NCBI RefSeq assembly: GCF_043197795.1
Contig: NZ_JBICTU010000001.1
Location: 310,001 to 374,000, forward strand
DNA length: 64,000 nucleotides
Direction of reading: 5' to 3'
Origin: Sphaerisporangium sp040649355
GTDB taxonomy: Bacteria > Actinomycetota > Actinomycetes > Streptosporangiales > Streptosporangiaceae
The position numbers and the translations under genes are program-made. Each line of letters begins with the position of its first letter. The stretch's first letter is position 1. The notes beneath the pieces are model-generated. The model saw nothing but the letters and a program-made list of their open reading frames with translations, did not search any database and had not been told where the DNA came from. Below are positions 41,998 through 50,129 of this stretch, piece by piece.

Positions 41998-43782
41998 TCA
42001 CCAGCCGACGGCGACCAGCAGCCACTGGGGGTTTCCGTGAGAGATGAAGGACGACTGTCCGGCGTAGTCGTCGTAGGGGAAGCCGTAGGACAGCTTGTTG
42101 ATCGCGTGGTCGTGCCAGAACTTGGCGTAGTAGTTCGCCGGAGCGGCCAGGTAGTAGTTGGCCGGGTTCGACCACTGCGACTGGGGCAACTGCGCGACGT
42201 GGCGGTTGAGCGCGGCGCAGTTCCCCGGGTCGTTGGCCAGCGAACCGGCGCAGCCGAAGATGTCCGAGGTGGCGGCCGAGATGCCGACCGACGCCGCGTA
42301 GCTGGTGAAGTAGTTCGCGTTCGCTCCGCCCGCCCGGAAGCCGCTGTAGCTGCCCGGCGCCGGGATCCGGTACGGGGCCTGGACCTGCGCCAGGGGCTTG
42401 AACTCGGCCGGAACCTCGTTGATGAACCGCTGGAACGTCGCCGCGCGGTCCTCCTGGAAGGTGCTGTAGTCCTCGCCCACGGACACGTCGTAGCCGTCAT
42501 GGGCGTGCAGTCGCATCGCCAGCTTGAGCCCGAACGCGTCGACGCGCGTGGTGTTGCCGTTGAACACCGAGGCCCCGACGGTGAACTCGATGAAGTCGTA
42601 GTACTGGCTGTTCGGCGAGCCCAGGTAGAAGTACATCCGGCCGGCGGAGTTCACCGGCATGTCGAAGTACGGCTGCTCCGCGATCGAATGGACCTGCCCG
42701 TTGTAGCTCCAGTAGACCTGGCTGTCGGGGTACTTGCCGTTCGTCCGGTTGAGGATCTTGACCATGATGACGTTCTGGGCGGCGGGGATGCCGCTGGTGT
42801 CGCCCCAGAAGGACCCTGGGTCGGTCGGAGTCGGGGTCGGCGTGGTCGTCGAGCCCGTGGTGCGGACGGCGAACTCCCAGAGCGAGTAGCCGTAGGGCGT
42901 GCCGCGGACGGTGCCGTACATGCGCACGTACCGGCCCGTGCCCGTCACGTCGAGCGTCTGTGTGCCGCCGGTGCCGGTGGTCGTGGCGTAGACGTTGGTC
43001 CAGGTAGACGCGTTGCTGGAGACCTGGATCTGGAACGACTTGCCATAGGCCGCCTCCCAGGTGAGCACCACCTGGCAGATGGTGGCCGAGGCGCCCAGGT
43101 CGACCTGCACCCACTGCGGGTCGCTCGCCGCGCTCGACCAGCGGGTGCCGGCGTTGCCGTCGAAGGCCGCCGAGGCGGGGGTGCCGGCGGATTCGACGGA
43201 GGAGGCGGTCGCCGGCCTGCCCTGAGCCGCGTTCGCGGTGCCGCAGCCGCTGCCGCCGCCGATGGTGCCGTAGACCTGGAACTCCCACAGGGAGTAGCCG
43301 TAGGCCGTGCCCCGCGCGGTGCCGTACACCCGGACGTACCTGCCGGTTCCGGTCACGTTGAGGGTCTGTGTGCCGCCGGTGCCGGTGGTCGTGGCGTAGA
43401 CGTTGGTCCAGGTGGACGCGTCGTTGGACACCTGGATCTGGAACGACTTGGCGTAGGCGGCCTCCCAGTTCAGCACCACCTGGGTGATGGCGGCGGCGGC
43501 GCCGAGGTCGACCTGCAGCCACTGCGGGTCGCTGAACTGGCTGGCCCAGCGGGTGCCGGTATTGCCGTCGAAGGCCGCCGAGGCGGGGGTGCCGGCGTTC
43601 TCGACGGAGGAGGCGGTGGCCGGCCTGCCCTGGGACAGCAGGGTGCTGGCCGCGTTGGCCGGCACCGTGATGGTGATGTAGGCGGCCAGCACCGCGACCA
43701 CGACGGCGGCCAGCGCGGCCATCAGGGAAGCGGGCCTCCCTCGTTGGATCACGGAACGGGATGGGGGGGACATCAGTGGCAT
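41998..43782 (-). CDS. Secreted GH64-type beta-1,3-glucanase with two F5/8C (CBM32-like) domains
   Basis: A 594-residue secreted enzyme. Signal segment ~20-45; two F5/8 type C domains (~51-170 and ~187-308) that are about 85% identical; a Thr/Pro linker; and a ~270-residue GH64-like catalytic domain. Glu in DFIEFTV and Asp in TRVDAFGL are 16 residues apart, as I recall for the Glu/Asp pair of the Streptomyces laminaripentaose-producing enzyme. It should release oligosaccharides from fungal beta-1,3-glucan. AGGAG precedes ATG 43782; a LacI-type palindrome lies ~100 bp upstream. The domain ends in YDDYAGQSSFISHGNPQWLL, typical of the family. Confidence 0.85.
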   Translation of the reverse strand: MPLMSPPSRSVIQRGRPASLMAALAAVVVAVLAAYITITVPANAASTLLSQGRPATASSVENAGTPASAAFDGNTGTRWASQFSDPQWLQVDLGAAAAITQVVLNWEAAYAKSFQIQVSNDASTWTNVYATTTGTGGTQTLNVTGTGRYVRVYGTARGTAYGYSLWEFQVYGTIGGGSGCGTANAAQGRPATASSVESAGTPASAAFDGNAGTRWSSAASDPQWVQVDLGASATICQVVLTWEAAYGKSFQIQVSSNASTWTNVYATTTGTGGTQTLDVTGTGRYVRMYGTVRGTPYGYSLWEFAVRTTGSTTTPTPTPTDPGSFWGDTSGIPAAQNVIMVKILNRTNGKYPDSQVYWSYNGQVHSIAEQPYFDMPVNSAGRMYFYLGSPNSQYYDFIEFTVGASVFNGNTTRVDAFGLKLAMRLHAHDGYDVSVGEDYSTFQEDRAATFQRFINEVPAEFKPLAQVQAPYRIPAPGSYSGFRAGGANANYFTSYAASVGISAATSDIFGCAGSLANDPGNCAALNRHVAQLPQSQWSNPANYYLAAPANYYAKFWHDHAINKLSYGFPYDDYAGQSSFISHGNPQWLLVAVGW

Positions 43783-43880
43783 AGCAGCTCCTGACGTGGA
43801 CGGGGATCAGCGCACGACGCCAGACGCGCCGGCCCAGGGACGCAGGGCCGAGCAGGCGCGCGACGGATCGGCAACACGCA

Positions 43881-43894
43881 AGAGAGCGCTCTCT
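43881..43894. promoter_or_regulatory. LacI/CebR-type operator
   Basis: AGAGAGCGCTCTCT is a perfect palindrome with the GAGCGCTC core of actinomycete LacI-family operators (consensus TGGGAGCGCTCCCA), upstream of a glycan-degrading enzyme. Confidence 0.75.
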
Positions 43895-44046
43895 CGAATA
43901 GCAGCTTCATCGACGTTTGTGGAATCGTCAAGATGAACTGTCTGAAACATTCCGATCACGGCAAGTGTTTCGCCCCAAGGTGTTCCGCCGCCCCATCCCG
44001 ACGACCTTCGCCGCCGTTCCCGTCAATGGCTCACGAAAAGGACGCC

Positions 44047-44078
44047 GAGCCCGGCTCCCCCTAGAGGGAGCCGGGCTC
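44047..44078 (-). terminator. Terminator after the small secreted protein
   Basis: A 13-bp stem GAGCCCGGCTCCC with its complement, loop of six. Confidence 0.75.
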
Positions 44079-44096
44079 GCCCTACGGCCGGGAAGG

Positions 44097-44411
44097 TCAG
44101 TATTGGCGGTGCTCGTCGGTCAGCCCGTTGCGCGGGTTGTAAGTGCAGTAGAAAATGCCGCCGAACGTCTTCTGATCGTAGGCCGCCATCTTCTTGCAGT
44201 CGTTGCAGTCGGGGAACGACTCAATGAAGCTGCTGTTCGGGCGGGCAGAGGTCGGCAGGCCACACGTGTTGGCCGTGACCTGGGCCGACACCTTCATACT
44301 CGATCCGGCGGTCACCGACGCCGACACGGGCGCGGCGAAGAGGGCCGACGCCACAAGGGCCGTGGCCGCGACGGCCGCCCCCGCGAGCCGTCGGTGAATG
44401 ACAGTGCGCAT
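44097..44411 (-). CDS. Small secreted four-Cys protein
   Basis: A 104-residue protein with signal peptide (RRLAGAAVAATALVASALFA, cleavage near PVSA). The mature ~75 residues have four Cys (NTCGLP, FPDCNDCKK, FYCTYN). Not a family I recognise. GGAGGAA just before ATG 44411 decides this start over an upstream one. Divergent from a winged-helix regulator. Confidence 0.7.
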   Translation of the reverse strand: MRTVIHRRLAGAAVAATALVASALFAAPVSASVTAGSSMKVSAQVTANTCGLPTSARPNSSFIESFPDCNDCKKMAAYDQKTFGGIFYCTYNPRNGLTDEHRQY

Positions 44412-44585
44412 GGCATTCCTCCAATAGTCCTGAAGTGCACGCATGAGGTTCTTCAACGCATCTCCGATGCCTGGAGAAGTACTCCTCCGGACAGAGCCTT
44501 TCGCGGCCAGAACGGAACCACAACATGTTTCGGTCCTGACCGAAAGGCCTTCCCAGTAAGGAAATATGGAGAAGAATCAGTCGAC

Positions 44586-45542
44586 ATGATGCGCCTGCAC
44601 TTCACCGCCGCCGATCTGTGCCGGATCACCTTCGCTCCAGCCCCGAACGCGTTGCAGGAAGCGGCCCTGAGCGTACGCGGGCCGTCCAGCATGGGCTGGT
44701 CACGACCGGAGGTCCGGGAATGGCGCCGGTTGGTGAACGGCAGCCTGACGGGGCGCGCTGGAGCACTGATGGACGTGGTCCCCCCGCATGGATTCATGCC
44801 GGACTTCCTTCTCCAGCCGGACGCGGCCGACCTGTCCACAGGTCTGGAACTGGCCAGGCAGACCCCCGCCGAGCAGCTCGCAGCCGATCTGACCCGGCTT
44901 TCCCTGTGCGTGGGCGGATCGTGGAGACGCGAATTGGCCTCCGGCGAAGCCGGCGCGTGGCAGACTTTCGCCGGCGACCTGCACGGCTACTTCTCCTCAT
45001 CGCTGGCGCCATGGTGGCCGCTGATCCGCGACACGGCCGCCGCCGACCGGGCCCTGCGCGCCGAGACGCTGCTGCGCGGCGGAAACGACGCTCTGCTCGC
45101 GACCCTGAGCGCTTACTGCCGCTGGGAACTACCGGTCCTGCATGTCCAGATGCAGGGCGAACACGATGTCCAGCTGTGCGGGTACGGCCTGCTGCTGGTC
45201 CCGTCGTACTTCGCCCCCGGCCCCCTCTTCATGTACCGGCCCGGCCGCTCCGCCGTACTGGTGTACCCGATGTATGCCGGAGATCGGCCGGCCACCGCGA
45301 GGGACGCGCTCGGCCCCCTGCTCGGGCGCACCCGGGCGGCCGTCCTGGCCACATTGCGGCACCCGGCCACGACCAGCGCCTTGGCCGAACGGCTCGCCAT
45401 CTCCCGCGCGTCCGCCAGTGAGCACACGACCGTGCTGCGCAACGCCGGACTGATCGCGACCACCCGGATGGGCAGCGCGGTCCTCCACGCGTTGACCCCT
45501 CTAGGCTCGACCCTGCTGGACGGCGACTCCGCCGCCGGCTGA
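44586..45542 (+). CDS. ArsR-like winged-helix regulator with N-terminal DUF5937-like domain
   Basis: A 318-residue regulator. The C-terminal ~75 residues are an ArsR/MarR-type winged helix (AVLATLRHPATTSALAERLA then ISRASASEHTTVLRNAG). The N-terminal ~230 resemble DUF5937 regulators of actinomycetes (LHFTAADLCRITFAPAPNAL). No target is clear; the divergent small secreted gene is nearest. ATG 44586 and ATG 44589 are adjacent alternatives. Confidence 0.83.
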   Translation: MMRLHFTAADLCRITFAPAPNALQEAALSVRGPSSMGWSRPEVREWRRLVNGSLTGRAGALMDVVPPHGFMPDFLLQPDAADLSTGLELARQTPAEQLAADLTRLSLCVGGSWRRELASGEAGAWQTFAGDLHGYFSSSLAPWWPLIRDTAAADRALRAETLLRGGNDALLATLSAYCRWELPVLHVQMQGEHDVQLCGYGLLLVPSYFAPGPLFMYRPGRSAVLVYPMYAGDRPATARDALGPLLGRTRAAVLATLRHPATTSALAERLAISRASASEHTTVLRNAGLIATTRMGSAVLHALTPLGSTLLDGDSAAG

Positions 45543-45546
45543 ACGT

Positions 45547-46252
45547 TCAGCCGCGTCGGGCGAGACGCTGTTGGAGCCAGGTGAGAGTGGCCAGGCCGAT
45601 CGTGCGTTTGGTCTGGACGATCGGTTCCAGTCCCGGCGGTGCCGGGCGGAGGGCGCTGCCGAGGAACGCGCCGGCATGGGCGGCGATGACACCGTCGACG
45701 GCGCGTGGGGGGAGTCCCGCGGCAATCGGGTGCTCCTGGAGGAAAGGGTCGGGATCGATGCGGTCGGCCGCGACGCTGGACAGCAGGATGACAAGGTCGA
45801 TGATCGGCGAGCCGAGCCTGGCGTGGGGCCAGTCGACGAACCAGACGTGGTCGTCGGTAAGCAGGATGTTGTGCGGGAACAGGTCGAAGTGAACAAGGGA
45901 TTCGCCGTATGCGAACCGATGCCCTTCCTGTTCGGCGCTGACGAGTAGCGCCAGGTTGTCCGCCGCCCACCGGGACCGCTCCGGCAGTAGTCCCAGTAGT
46001 TCACGATCCGCGGCGACGTCGGCCCATCCGCCCAGCCGGGGATGCTCGTGCGACAGTGGCACAGGCGTGGGGGTCGGCCTCTGCGCGAGGCCCGTAAGCC
46101 GCGCGAGCACTCGCCTCAGCTCGGAAGTGGTCCAGGGGTTGCGCGGGTTCGATGCCGTCGATGTGCTCGAAGGCCAGTGCCACCCAGTCCCCGTCGTCGA
46201 TGGCCCCGATCATCCGGGGCGCTGGAATGTCCGCAGGTCGCGCCCTCCTGAA
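45547..46252 (-). pseudogene. Aminoglycoside phosphotransferase-family gene, 5' truncated and frameshifted
   Basis: The C-terminal part is good: LVHFDLFPHNILL (catalytic loop) and VWFVDWPHARLG (metal loop). The upstream part, IGAIDDGDWVALAFEHIDGI, lies in another frame; the two join naturally at 46135-46150 (...EPA to NPWTTSELRRVLARL), indicating a one-base shift. The upstream frame opens immediately after the peptidase stop codon, so the first ~70 residues are deleted. A short internal start could still give a 187-residue product without the nucleotide-binding lobe, which would be inactive. A sequencing error could explain the shift but not the 5' loss. Confidence 0.8.
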
Positions 46253-47824
46253 CTACGTCACCTTGGGGCAGAGGGTGCCGTTGCTCGGGGGTGACAAGGA
46301 GACCAGGTAGCGGTCTACGGCGTCGTCGATGCAGGTGGAGCCGGTGCGGTAGGCGGTGTGGCCGTCGCCGTCGTAGCTGAGCAGGACGCCGGAGCTCAGC
46401 TCCGAGGCCAGGGACTTCGCCCATTCGTACGGCGTGGCCGGGTCGCGTTGGGTGCCGACGACCATGATAGGGGGCGAACCGGCGGCCTTGAGGGGCTTGT
46501 TGGTGCCCGTCGGCTTGACCGGCCAGTATTCGCACGGCAGCGAGCCCCACATGACGTACGCCCCGAAGTGCGGCGACTCCTTCTGCGCCGCCCGCGCGGC
46601 GTCCTCGTACGCGGAGATCTTGTGCGGGTACGGATGGTCGAGGCAGTTGACGGCCATGTTGGCCTCGGTCTGGTTGGAGTACGTCCCGTCCTGGTGCCGG
46701 TCGACCAGGATGTCGGCCAGCTTCAGCAACGTCGTGCCGTCGCCGCGGAACGCCTGGCCGAGGGCGGCCCGCAGGACCGGCCACGAGCGCTTGTCGTAGA
46801 GCGCGGTGACGATGCCGAGCGTCGTCCAGGACTCGTCGATCTTGCGGCTGTCGCCGGTGTTGTTACGCAGCGGCTGCTGGTCGGTGGCCTGCAACAGGTT
46901 CGTGAGCTGCGTCAGCGCCATGTCGGTGTTCCTGGAGGAGAACGGGCACGAGGACTCCTTGAAGCAGTCGTCCAAGAACGAGCGGAAGGCCACCTCGAAA
47001 CCGCGCGCCTGGGCGGCGTTGACATCCGGCACCGGCGCGAGAGCGGGGTCGATGGCCCCGTCGAGCACCAAGGCGCGGACCTTCTTCGGGAACAGGTCCG
47101 CGTAGACCGCGCCCAGGTACGTGCCGTACGACTTGCCCAGGTAGGTCAGGCCCTGGTCGCCGAGGGCGGCCCGCAGGACGTCCATGTCGCGAGCGGCGTC
47201 GGCTGTGCCGACGTGCGGCAGGAGCTTGGCCGACTTGGCCTCGCACCCCTCCGCGAACTCCTTGGCCCCCCTCGCCAGCGCGGCGACCTCGGCGGGGTTG
47301 TCGGGCGTGCCGTCGAGCCCGATGAACTTGTCCAGTTGCGCACCGGTGAGGCAGCGGACGGGCGAGGACTCGCCGACGCCTCGCGGGTCGAAGCCCACGG
47401 TGTCGAACCGGGACAGGACGGCCGGGCTCAGCACGGTCTTGGCGGCGCGGGCGTACTCGATGCCGGACCCCCCGGGCCCTCCCGGGTTGAGCAGGATCGA
47501 GCCGACGCGCTCGCCGCCCGTGGCCGGGAGCCGCACCACGCTGATCTTGATCTGCTCGCCCCCGGGGTTGGCGTAGTCGAGCGGGACGTTCAGGTGACCG
47601 CACTGGAAGTTGTCCTTGCAGGGCGTCCAGGCGATCTTCTGGGTGTAGAAGGGCGCGAGCGCCTCCGAGGGCGCCTGGGTGGCGGCGGCGCCGGCCGGGG
47701 GATCGACCGGTGACGATCCGTCCCTCGGATGGTCCGCGTTTCCCTTGGCGGAGCACCCCGAGGCGATCAGCATCGCCGCGACAAGAGCGGTAGCCGTACG
47801 GCTAGCGCCTGAAAAGCGCATCAT
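46253..47824 (-). CDS. Secreted alpha/beta-hydrolase, tripeptidyl aminopeptidase type (lipoprotein)
   Basis: A 523-residue alpha/beta-hydrolase. The lipobox ASGC near residue 24 suggests a lipoprotein. The nucleophile elbow is GKSYGT, with NPGGPGGSG as oxyanion segment and a C-terminal TAP-like domain with GDGHTAYRTGS (His). Streptomyces homologues (SlpD/SlpE, Tap) cleave N-terminal tripeptides from extracellular proteins. ATG 47824 is chosen over an earlier start at 47914 because the signal begins there. It lies in the conserved holB neighbourhood. Confidence 0.9.
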   Translation of the reverse strand: MMRFSGASRTATALVAAMLIASGCSAKGNADHPRDGSSPVDPPAGAAATQAPSEALAPFYTQKIAWTPCKDNFQCGHLNVPLDYANPGGEQIKISVVRLPATGGERVGSILLNPGGPGGSGIEYARAAKTVLSPAVLSRFDTVGFDPRGVGESSPVRCLTGAQLDKFIGLDGTPDNPAEVAALARGAKEFAEGCEAKSAKLLPHVGTADAARDMDVLRAALGDQGLTYLGKSYGTYLGAVYADLFPKKVRALVLDGAIDPALAPVPDVNAAQARGFEVAFRSFLDDCFKESSCPFSSRNTDMALTQLTNLLQATDQQPLRNNTGDSRKIDESWTTLGIVTALYDKRSWPVLRAALGQAFRGDGTTLLKLADILVDRHQDGTYSNQTEANMAVNCLDHPYPHKISAYEDAARAAQKESPHFGAYVMWGSLPCEYWPVKPTGTNKPLKAAGSPPIMVVGTQRDPATPYEWAKSLASELSSGVLLSYDGDGHTAYRTGSTCIDDAVDRYLVSLSPPSNGTLCPKVT

Positions 47825-47910
47825 GCGCCGACCACCTATCCCCCGTTGTGGAACGCCGGCCGGTTGATCACCCACGCGGCGCTTAGTTACTACCCCGCCC
47901 ACCTGGGATT

Positions 47911-48753
47911 TCACTCCTCAGTGGATTCCTGCCCACCGTACTTCGCATCGTGCTGCAGGCGGGGTGCGCACACGCTCGCTCGCGAGCAGGCGCACCGGCG
48001 ACCCCCGTCGTTCAACCGCACCACGACCGAGTCGGAAGGCACATTGTGCCCGACGACGGTTCCCGGGCCTTCGGGTGTGTCCACCGCGACCCCCACGCGC
48101 GGCGCCGATGCGCGGAACTCCTGGTACAAGGGGTGTTCGTACTTCAGGCAGCACATCAGACGCCCGCAGGCTCCGGCGATGCGCAGCGGATTGACCGGGA
48201 GATCCTGGTCCTTGGCCATGCGGACCGACACGGGCTCGAAGTCCTTGAGGAAGGTCGCGCAGCACAGGTCACGGCCGCAGGGGCCGATGCCGCCCTGCAA
48301 CCGCGCCTCGTCACGCGGCCCGATCTGCCGTAACTCGACCCTGGCCCTCAGGTTGCGGGCCAGGTCCCGGACGAGCGCGCGGAAGTCGACCCGGTGCGGA
48401 GCGGAGAAGTACACCGTGTAGACGTTGTCGGCGTCGAGGTAGTCGACGCCGACGATCTTCATGGGCAGCTCGTGCCGCTTGATCAGGCGCTTGGACACGC
48501 TGCGGGCCTCGGCGCGCCGGCGACGGTTCCCCTCGTCACGGCCGAGGTGCTCCTCGTCGGCGATGCCCTCGCAGACCGGCAGGCCGTCGATGTCCTCGCT
48601 GACCCACTGCGGCGCCCACACGCACTCGGCCACCTCGGGCCCGGCGTCGGTCGGGACCAGCACCTTGTCGCCGACCTTGGGACTGTGGCCGCCCGGATCG
48701 AGGTAGTAGAGCCTCCCGTAGCGAGCGAAGCTCACGGCCATGATCATGCCCAC
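47911..48753 (-). CDS. PSP1-domain protein (RicT/YaaT-like)
   Basis: A 280-residue PSP1 protein. Cys-rich segments GGIGPCGRDLCCATFL and GACGRLMCCLKYEHPLY match RicT/YaaT, which in Bacillus bind Fe-S clusters in a complex affecting RNA maturation. Its position next to holB and tmk is conserved in many bacteria. GTG 48753 has GAGG six bases upstream; ATG 48747 and 48741 are alternatives. Confidence 0.9.
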   Translation of the reverse strand: MGMIMAVSFARYGRLYYLDPGGHSPKVGDKVLVPTDAGPEVAECVWAPQWVSEDIDGLPVCEGIADEEHLGRDEGNRRRRAEARSVSKRLIKRHELPMKIVGVDYLDADNVYTVYFSAPHRVDFRALVRDLARNLRARVELRQIGPRDEARLQGGIGPCGRDLCCATFLKDFEPVSVRMAKDQDLPVNPLRIAGACGRLMCCLKYEHPLYQEFRASAPRVGVAVDTPEGPGTVVGHNVPSDSVVVRLNDGGRRCACSRASVCAPRLQHDAKYGGQESTEE

Positions 48754-48931
48754 GGAACGCCTCAGCCTCCTCGCCGGTACGGCTCACGCTCGCGCACAAC
48801 CGCACTCGCGAACCGATGCGCGCTTGGGCCCCACATTACGCGTACATCGCTTCCGAAAGGCAATACCCGCCCCGGCGCCACACCGGCCACCAGCGTGCCG
48901 CCCGAGGAGCGGAGCCGCCAGGGGATGGGCG

Positions 48932-50119
48932 TCAGATCATCGAACCTGGCCGCCAGAGGGAGACGGTCATCGCCTCGACGGCGATCTGGGGGTTCACGTT
49001 GGCGGCCAGACGCTCGCGGCAGAGCATGATCGCGTCGATCCGCCGCAGGGTGTCCTCCGGCGAGCTCGATCGCGCCAGCGCGGCGAGGTCCGGGCCGCGA
49101 TCTTCGGTGGACAGCTCGACCTGGGCCCCGAACTGCACGGCGAGCACGTCACGGTAGAACGCGACCAGGTCGAGCAGCGCCACGTCGAGCGAGTCGCGCT
49201 TGATGCGGGTGGCCCGTGACTTCTGCTTGTCCTCCAGGTCCTTCATCGCGCCCGCTCCGCCGCGGACGAGCCCCCTGTTGAGCCCCTTGCCCGTGGACCC
49301 CTCGCCGTAGATCTTGCGCAGCTCGGTCGTCTCGGACTCGTTGAGGTGGGTGGTCGCCTCCTCCGCGTCCTCCGACGAGGTCTTGACCAGGCGCTCGGCG
49401 GCGTCGACGCACTCGCCGACGCCGGTCAGCGAGCGCGGCAGCGACAGCACCGCCTCGCGGCGGCGGCGTACCTCCTCGTCCAGGGCGAGCCGTCGCGCCC
49501 GGCCGACGTGCCCCTGCGTGGCCCGAGCGGCGAACAGCGCCATCTCCGGCGGCACGTTGTCGCGCGTGGCCAGCACGTGGGCGATCGCCGCCGTGGCCGG
49601 GGTGCGCAGGGTGACGACCCGGCACCGCGACCGGATGGTGATCACCATGTCGTCGGGAGAGGGCGAGCACAGCAGCCACACCGTGCGCGGCGGAGGCTCC
49701 TCGATGGCCTTGAGCAGGGCGTTCGCGGCGGCCTCCGTGGCCCGGTCGGCGTCCTCGAACAGCATGACCCGCCACCGCCCGAGCGTCGGAGCGCCCGAGG
49801 CCCGCAGCACCAGCTCGCGTGTCTGCTTGACGCTGTACGACAACCCCTGCGGACGTACCACCTCGACGTCGGGATGGGAGCCTACGCTCACCTGGTGGCA
49901 CAGGTCGCAGTGGCCGCAGCCTCCGTCGGGGCAGAGCAGGGCCGCGGCGAAGGCCTGAGCGGCCTCGGAGCGCCCCGATCCGGGCGGGCCCGTGAACAGC
50001 CAGGCGTGGGTCATGCCCGCGCCGCGCCCTCCCGCGAGTGCCTCGGCACCGGCCTCCGCGGCACGCTGGAGCACGGCCGCCGCCTGCTCCTGGCCCACCA
50101 GGTCGTCGAAGACTGTCAC
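48932..50119 (-). CDS. holB: DNA polymerase III delta' subunit
   Basis: A 395-residue clamp-loader subunit. The AAA+ domain has GPPGSGRSEA (Lys replaced by Arg, common in delta'), a zinc module with CPDGGCGHCDLCHQ, and the sensor 1 SRC motif (IRSRCR). It loads the sliding clamp with the gamma/tau and delta subunits. It lies 10 bp downstream of the MFS-thymidylate kinase gene, which is the standard tmk-holB order. Confidence 0.93.
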   Translation of the reverse strand: MTVFDDLVGQEQAAAVLQRAAEAGAEALAGGRGAGMTHAWLFTGPPGSGRSEAAQAFAAALLCPDGGCGHCDLCHQVSVGSHPDVEVVRPQGLSYSVKQTRELVLRASGAPTLGRWRVMLFEDADRATEAAANALLKAIEEPPPRTVWLLCSPSPDDMVITIRSRCRVVTLRTPATAAIAHVLATRDNVPPEMALFAARATQGHVGRARRLALDEEVRRRREAVLSLPRSLTGVGECVDAAERLVKTSSEDAEEATTHLNESETTELRKIYGEGSTGKGLNRGLVRGGAGAMKDLEDKQKSRATRIKRDSLDVALLDLVAFYRDVLAVQFGAQVELSTEDRGPDLAALARSSSPEDTLRRIDAIMLCRERLAANVNPQIAVEAMTVSLWRPGSMI

Positions 50120-50129
50120 GCAGGCCAGG

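Larger units (their letters stand above)
43783..44096. other. Intergenic region with operator and terminator
   Basis: 314 bp holding the glucanase promoter and LacI-type palindrome (43881-43894) and the terminator of the small secreted protein (44047-44078). No gene seen. Confidence 0.55.

Noticed and set aside
41749..43794. 681-residue forward frame opposite the glucanase
   Set aside because: Low-complexity Gly/Val/Arg composition and no ribosome site; the minus strand carries signal peptide, F5/8C and GH64 features.
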